In this document: in pieces, positions 34,567 to 40,151 of the stretch
How the letters are laid out: each line of letters opens with the position of its first letter
Numbering within the stretch: the first letter of the stretch is position 1
Source: a virus
Reading direction: 5' to 3' (one strand)
Length of the DNA: 40,252 nucleotides
IMG/VR virus record: IMGVR_UViG_3300047121_000304
Coordinates: 1-40,252 of that record
Notes under the pieces: model-generated
Databases searched by the model: none
What the model saw: only the letters and a program-made list of their open reading frames with translations
Told to the model about the DNA's origin: nothing
Position numbers and translations under genes: made by a program

Positions 34567-34757
34567 GGGGTTATCCGTAATCCTCCTACAAAACCCCTAG
34601 ATTTTAAAAAGGCTATTCGAGGAAGTCTGACAAATGGGCGGTAGAGATCGCATCAAAACCGCCCTAGGTGGAGAGGAGTTAGCTTCGATATGCTAGTAGA
34701 AGCGAAACGAATCCCTAGCAAGCCACCCGGAGCAATCGGGTAGCCTTTTACTTTTTT
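34567..34757 (+). ncRNA. Candidate structured non-coding RNA with own terminator
   Basis: No ORF is present. Helices: GGGGTT (34567-34572) with AACCCC (34592-34597); GGGCGGT (34636-34642) with ACCGCCC (34658-34664), 7 perfect pairs; CTAGG (34664-34668) with CCTAG (34714-34718), enclosing GCTTC (34682-34686) with GAAGC (34699-34703); and ACCCG (34725-34729) with CGGGT (34737-34741), ending in a U-rich tract. GC content is much higher than in the following 700 nt. CCACCCGGAGCAA (34723-34735) and GAGGAAGTC (34619-34627) resemble conserved stretches of bacterial RNase P RNA, compared from memory. Ends are approximate. Confidence 0.55.
34721..34757 (+). terminator. Intrinsic terminator
   Basis: ACCCG-GAGCAAT-CGGGT hairpin, extended by GC/GC beyond one mismatch, then AGCCTTTTACTTTTTT. 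It closes the structured RNA region and separates the late genes and HExxE gene from the early region. Confidence 0.75.
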
Positions 34758-35027
34758 GTAGAAAAATTCGAAGGGCATATATTAACCGCTAAAATTTCGT
34801 GTTTCCCCCCTTATCCCCCCTTTAAAACGCTCAAACTAGGTGGCAATGAGAAAAAATAACAGGAAAGACAAGAGGAAAGCGTTAAAGACTATAGCTTTTT
34901 ATTAGTCTTTAAATCTAATCGAATCTGGGAATTGTCTTATCTTCTTTTTATTTTTTTTAGTTTAAAATACTTTTATTTTTGGATTTATTATTCCTTGTAA
35001 ATTTTTATTTAACTTTATTAATAGTTC

Positions 35028-35129
35028 ACACCTATGAAATATAAACAGGGGTAAACATTAAACACCTGTAAAATATAAACAGGAGTAAACATTCAACACT
35101 TGTGGAATATAAACAGGCGTAAACATTTC
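35028..35129 (+). repeat. Three tandem 34-bp repeats (iteron-like)
   Basis: Three copies in exact 34-bp register: 35028-35061, 35062-35095, 35096-35129. Each starts ACACYT, contains AATATAAACAGG and then GTAAACATT. The core ATAAACAGG occurs at 35041, 35075 and 35109. ACAGG and CCTGT within successive units form inverted elements. Perfect spacing with degenerate connecting bases is typical of protein-binding iterons or tandem promoters. Confidence 0.85.
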
Positions 35130-35236
35130 ACTACATTAAATAATTTTTAAAAAACCTAATAGCATTTTAAAAATAAACTTTTCTCATATCTCCCAAACCA
35201 TTAAAAAATTTCACCATCTATTAGCCTTCCTTATGC

Positions 35237-35369
35237 CCTTTACAATCGAGCGTAAATGGCCTTTAAAATCGTTTTAGGTGCTTATAAATAGACCATAGCG
35301 GAAAACTAAAAACCCCATTTTAAACGCATTTTTAAATTTTCTAATAATCAGAATTAGGTTTTCTAATAA
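35237..35369 (+). repeat. Two pairs of short direct repeats
   Basis: CCTTTACAATCG (35237-35248) and CCTTTAAAATCG (35260-35271) differ at one base and are 23 bp apart. TTTTCTAATAA occurs at 35337-35347 and 35359-35369, 22 bp apart. Both pairs have about two helical turns of spacing, suggesting binding sites on the same DNA face just upstream of the first early promoter. Confidence 0.55.
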
Positions 35370-35392
35370 CTTTCAAAAACTAAAAATAGAAG

Positions 35393-35420
35393 TAGACTAA
35401 AAATAAAAGTGTGCTAAATT
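35393..35420 (+). promoter_or_regulatory. Early promoter candidate upstream of first early gene
   Basis: TAGACT (35393-35398), 16-nt spacer, TAAATT (35415-35420). It shares spacer length, the A-rich AAAAATA beginning and the -10-like hexamer with the site at 35721-35748. It lies upstream of the gene at 35483. Confidence 0.5.
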
Positions 35421-35482
35421 AAAAATAGAAAGGGAGGAGTTATCCGAACTTTCTAAAAAATAAAATAGGAGGATAAAATAAA

Positions 35483-35713
35483 ATGAATCGGAAAACATTT
35501 TGGGAAAGTAAAGGCGTAGTTTTTAAACAAGTAGAAACGATTGGAATGTCTCTTAGTGGGGCAACTACTGAGCCCTATCTAACTTGGACGGCTGTTTATA
35601 AAGGGAAGTTTATTGCCAACGGCGGATCATCTCTTGATCGCCTTGTTGAATGGATGGATGGAAAAGAAGATAAAATGATTCAGCGTATTGAACTTATTAA
35701 AAATAAAGTATAA
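35483..35713 (+). CDS. Small unknown early protein
   Basis: A 76-residue protein with a very strong AGGAGGATAA site (35467-35476). The sequence looks like a compact beta fold (TEPYLTWTAVYKGKFIANGG) followed by a helix (SLDRLVEWMDGKEDKMIQRI). No membrane segment or motif. As the first gene after the promoter at 35393 it is probably expressed very early. Family not recognised. Confidence 0.7.
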   Translation: MNRKTFWESKGVVFKQVETIGMSLSGATTEPYLTWTAVYKGKFIANGGSSLDRLVEWMDGKEDKMIQRIELIKNKV

Positions 35714-35720
35714 TTAGCTA

Positions 35721-35748
35721 TTGACTAAAAATAGAACACCATTAAATT
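35721..35748 (+). promoter_or_regulatory. Early promoter candidate
   Basis: TTGACT (35721-35726), 16-nt spacer starting AAAAATAGAA, TAAATT (35743-35748). It lies in the 59-nt gap before the gene at 35773, and matches the 35393 site at most positions. Confidence 0.55.
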
Positions 35749-35772
35749 AAATAAAAAGGAGGATAACTAAAA

Positions 35773-36024
35773 ATGAATAAATTCGAATCAGAATGGGCAA
35801 ACTTTTTGACCGCTTTGGCCTGTATCCCACAAGAGAATCAGGTCAGAGTGCGTAGAATTGCTGGTGCTGAACTTTCCCAAAAATTTGGGGCGAAGGGATT
35901 CGGCATCAGTTCATCGGATATTAACCATCATCTCTTTTCTATATGGAAAAGGGGAGGGGAAACGCTTGGCGGGTTTTGCCTCGCCCTTGTGGAAATAGAG
36001 GAAAACTTAGAGGGGGCACATTAA
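35773..36024 (+). CDS. Small unknown early protein
   Basis: An 83-residue protein after AGGAGGATAA (35757-35766), directly downstream of the promoter at 35721. Helical N-terminus (FESEWANFLTALACIPQ), then VRVRRIAGAELSQKFGAKGF, SSDINHHLFSIWKRGG and an acidic end. The RIAGAELSQKF...SSDINHHL pattern is slightly reminiscent of a helix-turn-helix, but not enough to call one. Function unknown. Confidence 0.65.
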   Translation: MNKFESEWANFLTALACIPQENQVRVRRIAGAELSQKFGAKGFGISSSDINHHLFSIWKRGGETLGGFCLALVEIEENLEGAH

Positions 36025-36025
36025 A

Positions 36026-36127
36026 ATGATTACTATTGAACTAAACGACCTAGCCTTAGCCATTCTAACCATTTTCTCAGCGGGAATCCTTGTCGGGATT
36101 CTGTTCGGGAATGTCGGTAAAAAATAA
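36026..36127 (+). CDS. Tiny single-span membrane protein
   Basis: A 33-residue ORF one base after the preceding stop. Nearly the whole product is one hydrophobic helix, LALAILTIFSAGILVGILFG, with a short acidic N-terminal segment and the basic end GKK. Tiny membrane proteins of this type in phage early regions may alter host envelope enzymes or superinfection; no specific role can be read. Preceded by AGAGGGGG. Confidence 0.5.
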   Translation: MITIELNDLALAILTIFSAGILVGILFGNVGKK

Positions 36128-36156
36128 ACTAAAACAAAAACAGGAGGTTACACAAA

Positions 36157-37038
36157 ATGCAAAACATCGAAGCAACACTAAACCAATCGGGAAGGTATGC
36201 GGAAACTACTAGCCCCCGATTTAATCCGATCACCACAGGGCAAGTGATCGAAAACCTAGAAGGTTTGGGATGGGTTCCCTTTTCTTCCAAGGTAGTTAAA
36301 ACCCGAAACTTGGAGCGTAGACCTTACGCCAAACACTTGGTTTGCCTTAAGCAGAAAGCCGAACAGGCGGGGCAAGTGGGGGAATATCTCCCCCGCTTAA
36401 ACCTTCGCAACGCCAACGATGGAACGGCGAGTTTTGAAGTCTTCGCCGGATTCTATCGCCTTATCTGCTCTAATGGTTTGGCAATCGGCACAACCTATGC
36501 AACGGCGAAGATTCGGCATTCCCTTAGTTTGGATAAATTAGGGGATGCCGTTGCTCACGCCGTAGCGTCCACAGAGGAGCAATTAAAGAAAGGTGATAGC
36601 GTGATTAAGGAGTGGCAACGCATCACCCTAACGACAACTCAGCGGGAAAACCTTGCGGGTTTTGCCGTTGGGTTGCGTTGGCAAAATCTCTTTTCCGATT
36701 CGATGCGGGAAAAGGTTGGGCAAACTATGGAAAATCCCAACACTTTCCTAGTGTCTGAATATCGGGAAAGGGTTGAAAGCGTCCTGAGGGTTCGCCGTTC
36801 AGAGGATAACTCTTCCTCGCTTTGGCATACCTTCAACGCCATTCAGGAAAACGTGATCCAAGGCGGGTTCAATATCTACTCCCCTCGAAACTTTAGGGGA
36901 GGGGTTGCGGTGCGTCCTGTATTGTCTCGCCGCTTGGGAAACATTGCGGAGAGTGTCCGCATTAATCGTGCCTTGTGGGATGGGGCGGAAAAGATCGCCA
37001 ACGGCGAGACGCTCCCAACTTTGGCACTTACTAGCTAA
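36157..37038 (+). CDS. DUF932 (phage/plasmid-like) protein
   Basis: A 293-residue protein after AGGAGG (36142-36147). Features typical of DUF932: the N-terminal FNPITTGQVIENLEGLGW with VPFSSKVVKTRN, then YLPRLNLRNANDG followed by FEVFAGFYRLICSNGLAIG, RHSLSLDKLGDAVAHAVAST-type helix, and the late NTFNAIQENVIQGG-like segment. The family occurs widely in phages and plasmids; its biochemical role is not established. Base composition is clearly more GC-rich than the AT-rich flanks, suggesting a different history or stronger codon selection. Confidence 0.88.
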   Translation: MQNIEATLNQSGRYAETTSPRFNPITTGQVIENLEGLGWVPFSSKVVKTRNLERRPYAKHLVCLKQKAEQAGQVGEYLPRLNLRNANDGTASFEVFAGFYRLICSNGLAIGTTYATAKIRHSLSLDKLGDAVAHAVASTEEQLKKGDSVIKEWQRITLTTTQRENLAGFAVGLRWQNLFSDSMREKVGQTMENPNTFLVSEYRERVESVLRVRRSEDNSSSLWHTFNAIQENVIQGGFNIYSPRNFRGGVAVRPVLSRRLGNIAESVRINRALWDGAEKIANGETLPTLALTS

Positions 37039-37110
37039 TAAAAAAAAAATGACAGCGGTGGGCAAGTTCTACCCTTCCCCCGCTAGAATAAAAAAGGAGG
37101 ATAAAACAAA

Positions 37111-37302
37111 ATGAAAAACAAGCGTTGGACAATATACGCAAAAAGTATCGTGATTTATCAAACTGAAGTAAACGCATTCAACGAAGAAGAAGCGATTGAA
37201 AAAGCTGAAAAGATAGACGCTTCAGAGTGGATAGAAAACGAGAATTGCGGGAATTTTGAAATTGTAGAGGCAAAACCCTTCGACATTTTAAAATTAAAAT
37301 AA
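37111..37302 (+). CDS. Small unknown early protein
   Basis: A 63-residue protein with the strong shared leader AGGAGGATAA (37095-37104). The sequence RWTIYAKSIVIYQTEVNAFN, EEEAIEKAEKI and FEIVEAKPF suggests a small beta-alpha-beta fold like that of many short phage DpnD/PcfM-type proteins. No catalytic residues. A 72-nt gap before it holds an imperfect AGCGG/CCGCT hairpin. Confidence 0.65.
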   Translation: MKNKRWTIYAKSIVIYQTEVNAFNEEEAIEKAEKIDASEWIENENCGNFEIVEAKPFDILKLK

Positions 37303-37321
37303 AAAAGGAGGATAAAAGAAA

Positions 37322-37468
37322 ATGAAATTTTTACATACGGCAGAAAGAACTTTAGAAGTAGATATAGAAGAGCTTCATAATTTAATGTGCGATGCCTTCG
37401 AAGAGACTAAAAACGAAAAACTAGGCAAGGCCATAGATGTTTTGGAAGGTGCGATTTGGCCTTTGTAA
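37322..37468 (+). CDS. Tiny unknown acidic early protein
   Basis: A 48-residue ORF behind AGGAGGATAA (37306-37315) ending TAA just before the next copy of the same leader. Composition is acidic, helical (VDIEELHNLMCDAFEETKN, then LGKAIDVLEGAIW). The strong conserved ribosome-binding site argues that it is a real gene despite its size. Function unknown. Confidence 0.6.
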   Translation: MKFLHTAERTLEVDIEELHNLMCDAFEETKNEKLGKAIDVLEGAIWPL

Positions 37469-37486
37469 AAAGGAGGATAAAAGAAA

Positions 37487-38155
37487 ATGAATCATAAATT
37501 TTTAGATTGTCCCTTAGACGATAAAAATTCTAAGGAGATCACAGGCGGATTTTCTCGCCCTTCTAAAATGCCTTGCCCCGCCTTTTCCATTTCAGCGTTT
37601 CGTTGTAAAACAGGGGAAAAACTTAGGGCAATACCGGGAAGCACTTGCGAGATATGCTATGCAACCCGCAACACCTACCTTTACCCCAACACCAAAAACG
37701 CAATGGAAAGGAGGTATCAAGGTTTATCTCACCCTAGGTGGGCGGAAGCGATGGCCTTCCTTATTAAATGCGAAGGCAACGCATTTTTTAGGTGGCACGA
37801 TTCAGGGGACATCCAAAGCGTGGAACACTTACAAAAAATCGTGAAGGTTTGCACGCTAACCCCTAGCGTTTCCCATTGGTTGCCAACAAGGGAAGTAGGC
37901 ATTTTAGGGGAATATCTAAACAAGGGTTTTAGAATTCCTGAAAACCTGACCATTCGCCTTTCCGCCTTTATGGTGGACGCTCCCCCGCCTAAAGTTTTGG
38001 CGGAAAAGTTCGGTTGCGTTTCTTCCGTAGTTACTACTACCCCTGACAAGGTGGAAGCGAAGGTTTGCCCTAGCAATAAACAGGGGAATAAATGCTTAGA
38101 CTGTCGAGCCTGTTGGGATAAGGCGGAAAAGGTGGTGGCATATGTCGCACACTAA
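37487..38155 (+). CDS. GP88-like cysteine-rich phage protein
   Basis: A 222-residue protein with leader AGGAGGATAA (37471-37480). It contains cysteines at 30, 40, 54 and 57 (STCEICYATRNTY), the central motif FFRWHDSGDIQSVEHL (100-115), HWLPTREVG (130-138), RLSAFMVD, and a second cluster C194, C203, C206 and C209 (CLDCRACW). This combination matches the phage 'gene 88' family (GP88). The clusters may bind iron-sulfur or zinc; the role is unknown. It overlaps a tiny membrane-protein gene at its 3' end. Confidence 0.82.
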   Translation: MNHKFLDCPLDDKNSKEITGGFSRPSKMPCPAFSISAFRCKTGEKLRAIPGSTCEICYATRNTYLYPNTKNAMERRYQGLSHPRWAEAMAFLIKCEGNAFFRWHDSGDIQSVEHLQKIVKVCTLTPSVSHWLPTREVGILGEYLNKGFRIPENLTIRLSAFMVDAPPPKVLAEKFGCVSSVVTTTPDKVEAKVCPSNKQGNKCLDCRACWDKAEKVVAYVAH

Positions 38156-38261
38156 AAAAAGATTAGATAGAAAATGGGAAAGGTTGGGGGAATTCCTAAC
38201 TATTTTCTTTTTTCTTTTTGGGTTTATTTTATATTCTATTTTCCTTTATCATAAAAAATAG
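38142..38261 (+). CDS. Tiny membrane protein overlapping the GP88-like gene
   Basis: A 39-residue ORF whose ATG lies 14 nt before the end of the GP88-like gene, with AAGGTGGTGG upstream. A basic helix (TKKRLDRKWERLGEF) is followed by one membrane span LTIFFFLFGFILYSIFLY and the end HKK. The charged N-terminus and basic C-terminus are typical of small phage membrane proteins. Function unknown. Confidence 0.5.
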   Translation: MSHTKKRLDRKWERLGEFLTIFFFLFGFILYSIFLYHKK

Positions 38262-38455
38262 TTTAAAACTTTTTAAAAGTTCTACCCTTTTAAAAATATA
38301 TAAAAATGTTTTTAAATATAAAAATATAAAATCTAAAAATCTTTTTTAATTTTAAAATTTTTTTATTTTTCCAATCCACTATCATCGCCCATCAATTAAG
38401 TGTTTCCCCAACATTAAGTGTTCTATAAGCCTAACTTCTAACTTACCAACCTAGG
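38262..38455 (+). other. AT-rich intergenic region before integrase-proximal genes
   Basis: No ORF. 38262-38370 is almost pure A/T with runs such as CTTTTTTAATTTT, and a less AT-rich segment 38370-38455 follows that contains two TTAAGTGTT-type repeats and the sequence CCTAGG (38450-38455). A phage attachment site could lie here, close to the integrase, but I cannot identify a tRNA-like core. Confidence 0.35.
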
Positions 38456-38483
38456 TTGACCTGTATTAATTGCCCGATAAACA
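38456..38483 (+). promoter_or_regulatory. Promoter candidate, possibly giving a leaderless mRNA
   Basis: TTGACC (38456-38461), 16-nt spacer, TAAACA (38478-38483). Transcription would start near 38490, only a few bases before the ATG at 38494. Confidence 0.5.
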
Positions 38484-38493
38484 TTGCATCATT

Positions 38494-38682
38494 ATGAACA
38501 AGACACCAACACGCATAGATAAAACCATAATGGCGGTATTTGTCACATTGTTTGTGACTCACCATCCGATACACCCGCCCCACGAACACACCCACATAGC
38601 AATTGTGGAAGCTAAAAAGCCAAAAGAAACAGGCAAGCACAAGTGGGGCATATTAAAAATGGTCAACAACCATAAAGTTTAA
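38494..38682 (+). CDS. Small histidine-rich, possibly membrane-associated protein
   Basis: A 62-residue protein. The frame can also start at TTG 38470, but the ATG at 38494 is more likely. A basic N-terminus (NKTPTRIDK) is followed by a short hydrophobic segment IMAVFVTLFV and then HHPIHPPHEHTH, a His cluster that may bind metal, then a Lys-rich end. No Shine-Dalgarno is seen, in line with a leaderless transcript from the promoter just upstream. Reality of the gene is moderately supported. Confidence 0.45.
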   Translation: MNKTPTRIDKTIMAVFVTLFVTHHPIHPPHEHTHIAIVEAKKPKETGKHKWGILKMVNNHKV

Positions 38683-38704
38683 GTGTTCGACAAAAGAGGT
38701 TTTT

Positions 38705-38947
38705 GTGTCTTACATTAAGTGTCCGATGTTTAAGGACTATGACCAGTTCCACATTGATAACCCACCGATATGCGGTGTATGCAACCGGGATTTGATTGAA
38801 ACAGCCAACTCTCAAAAGATTGCATACGCTAAAACAACGGACTTTAACTGCGTGTGCGAGGCTTGTTGGCCTCATTTTGTCACGGCCAGCTTACTACTTG
38901 ATCGTGTATTGGGTTCTCAGGTCGCCAAAGGAAAAAGACAAAAATAG
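38705..38947 (+). CDS. Small zinc-ribbon-like protein
   Basis: An 80-residue protein starting at GTG 38705 after AAGAGG. Two CxxC pairs, CGVCNRD (about 23-29) and CVCEACW (about 49-55), would form a zinc ribbon. The C-terminus is basic (VAKGKRQK). Such proteins often bind nucleic acid or a polymerase subunit. It lies two genes before the integrase and ends just before the promoter at 38951. Confidence 0.65.
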   Translation: MSYIKCPMFKDYDQFHIDNPPICGVCNRDLIETANSQKIAYAKTTDFNCVCEACWPHFVTASLLLDRVLGSQVAKGKRQK

Positions 38948-38950
38948 TCG

Positions 38951-38978
38951 TTGACCAATGGTGCGTTTTGACTAAATA
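38951..38978 (+). promoter_or_regulatory. Promoter candidate upstream of the integrase operon
   Basis: TTGACC (38951-38956), 16-nt spacer, TAAATA (38973-38978), then a TAAGTGCTC repeat (38979-38987) overlapping the probable start site. The next gene begins at 39008 behind AAGGGAGGAA. Confidence 0.6.
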
Positions 38979-39007
38979 TAAGTGCTCAACAAGGGAGGAA
39001 ACACACA

Positions 39008-39340
39008 ATGATTGAAACGCCAAAAACAATAACAGGGAAGCGAGGGGGGTTTAACCTCATCGGAACTTTTCGCTGTTCAATGCCTCGCTTGCTTCAAGAG
39101 CAGAATCCATACGGATTGGATTGGGCCAATGTAGAGCTTACATATCACTCTGATCGCCTGATGTGGACTGCCCGGATTGATTGGCACAGGACAAGGGTGG
39201 ATGTGGATGGGGAAAGCGAACAGCAAGCCATAGAGGATGCTTGTAAGCATTTTCTTATCTGGTCGGATCAGGTCTTACACTCACAATACACGGAGGAACT
39301 AAACAATGAACACGCAGAGCAAACAAGTAACTTGGGCTGA
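39008..39340 (+). CDS. Unknown protein preceding the integrase
   Basis: A 110-residue protein with a good GGGAGG site. Mixed fold: RGGFNLIGTFRCSMPRLLQE, WANVELTYHSDRLMWTARI, RVDVDGESEQQAIEDACKHF. The latter helix-after-strand pattern is dsRBD- or ferredoxin-like, but not diagnostic. It overlaps the integrase start by 35 nt, so the two are co-translated; as such it may be an excisionase or regulator by position only. No recognised motif supports that. Confidence 0.65.
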   Translation: MIETPKTITGKRGGFNLIGTFRCSMPRLLQEQNPYGLDWANVELTYHSDRLMWTARIDWHRTRVDVDGESEQQAIEDACKHFLIWSDQVLHSQYTEELNNEHAEQTSNLG

Positions 39341-40151
39341 GCTTCAAAGCCAAGCCCTTAACCGAATCTGGAAAGGCACAAAGAGCGAGGCTACGGCTTC
39401 AGTCAACACTCAGAGTGCTGTTGAATTCTTTGGGGCTACAAACATTGTGGCTGACCTAGGGGTTCAGCAGATTGACGATTATGTTGACTCCCTGCAAACC
39501 AAGGGCAACAGCAATGCCACGATTAACAGGAAGCTTTCGGCCTTAAGCAAGATGCTGAAGTTTGCCTTGGATCGGGAGTGGATTACCAAGCTACCCAAGA
39601 TTCAAAAGCGTAAGGAATCCAATGGCAGGGTTCGGTGGTTAACCAAAGAGGAGGAGCAGAAGCTTGTGGATCACTTTTTAAGTGTTTCCCGGCCTGATGT
39701 TTCATCGCTGATTCTGTTTTTATTGGACACCGGGGCTAGGGCTGGCGAAGCCCTTGGGGTCAAGTGGAAGGACATCTCAGGGGGTTTAGTTACCTTTTGG
39801 GATACCAAAAACAATTCCCCACGATCCGTGCCGTTGACTAGCAGGGTTCAGACTTTGATTGGCAATGGTACTGCCGTGAATGGGGATGGGCCGTTTTCTT
39901 CGGTCAATTACCCTGAGTTTAATTACCTTTGGCAAAAGGCTAAGAAAGCTTTGGGTTTTGATTCGGATGACCAGTTCGTTCCCCATTGCCTACGGCATAC
40001 CTGTGCTTCCCGATTGGCCCAAGCCGGGGTTCCGTTGCTTACCATTAAGGAATTCCTAGGGCATAAGACCATTCAGGTGACGCTTCGTTATGCTCACCTT
40101 GCCCCAAAGCAGTTGGACAAGGCTAGGGAAGTACTGGAGCAAGCCGTATGA
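39306..40151 (+). CDS. int: Tyrosine recombinase / phage integrase
   Basis: Catalyses site-specific recombination between phage and host attachment sites. The 281-residue protein has an N-terminal core-binding (SAM-like) domain (about 10-100) and a catalytic domain with all signature residues: R145 in DTGARAGEAL, K168 in the DTKNNSPRSVPL beta-hairpin, H227 and R230 in PHCLRH, H253 in FLGHKT and nucleophile Y262 in LRYAHL. It lacks a separate N-terminal arm-binding domain, so it looks like a simple Xer-type integrase. It starts within the preceding gene and overlaps the next by ATGA. Good AGGAACTAAACA-type site upstream. Confidence 0.95.
   Translation: MNTQSKQVTWAELQSQALNRIWKGTKSEATASVNTQSAVEFFGATNIVADLGVQQIDDYVDSLQTKGNSNATINRKLSALSKMLKFALDREWITKLPKIQKRKESNGRVRWLTKEEEQKLVDHFLSVSRPDVSSLILFLLDTGARAGEALGVKWKDISGGLVTFWDTKNNSPRSVPLTSRVQTLIGNGTAVNGDGPFSSVNYPEFNYLWQKAKKALGFDSDDQFVPHCLRHTCASRLAQAGVPLLTIKEFLGHKTIQVTLRYAHLAPKQLDKAREVLEQAV

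Larger units (their letters stand above)
34760..35392 (+). other. AT-rich non-coding region, probable origin/terminus/control region
   Basis: No ORF of any useful length is seen on either strand. Apart from the 34-bp repeats and the shorter repeat pairs listed separately, it contains long A/T tracts (for example 34940-35030) and the C-rich run GTTTCCCCCC (34801-34810) followed by TTATCCCCCC (34811-34820), another oddity. In T7-like phages such a region between late and early genes carries the terminal repeat and early promoters. Confidence 0.5.
38396..38987 (+). repeat. Five dispersed TTAAGTGTTC-type direct repeats
   Basis: TTAAGTGTTT (38396-38405), TTAAGTGTTC (38414-38423), TTAAGTGTTC (38679-38688), TTAAGTGTCC (38715-38724), and TAAGTGCTC (38979-38987), all in the same orientation. 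Two lie just upstream of the promoter at 38456 and one immediately after the -10 of the promoter at 38951. The placement suggests operators or another protein-binding element. Confidence 0.55.

Noticed and set aside
34567-34757. Complete RNase P RNA
   Set aside because: Too short, no P4 3' strand in the proper place and no full CR-V; only partial resemblance remains.
35028-35129. CRISPR array
   Set aside because: The repeats are contiguous 34-bp tandem units with no unique spacers and no cas genes nearby.
37055-37090. AGCGG/CCGCT hairpin as a + strand terminator
   Set aside because: No U run follows on the + strand; only a minus-strand T run lies near, and no minus-strand genes exist.
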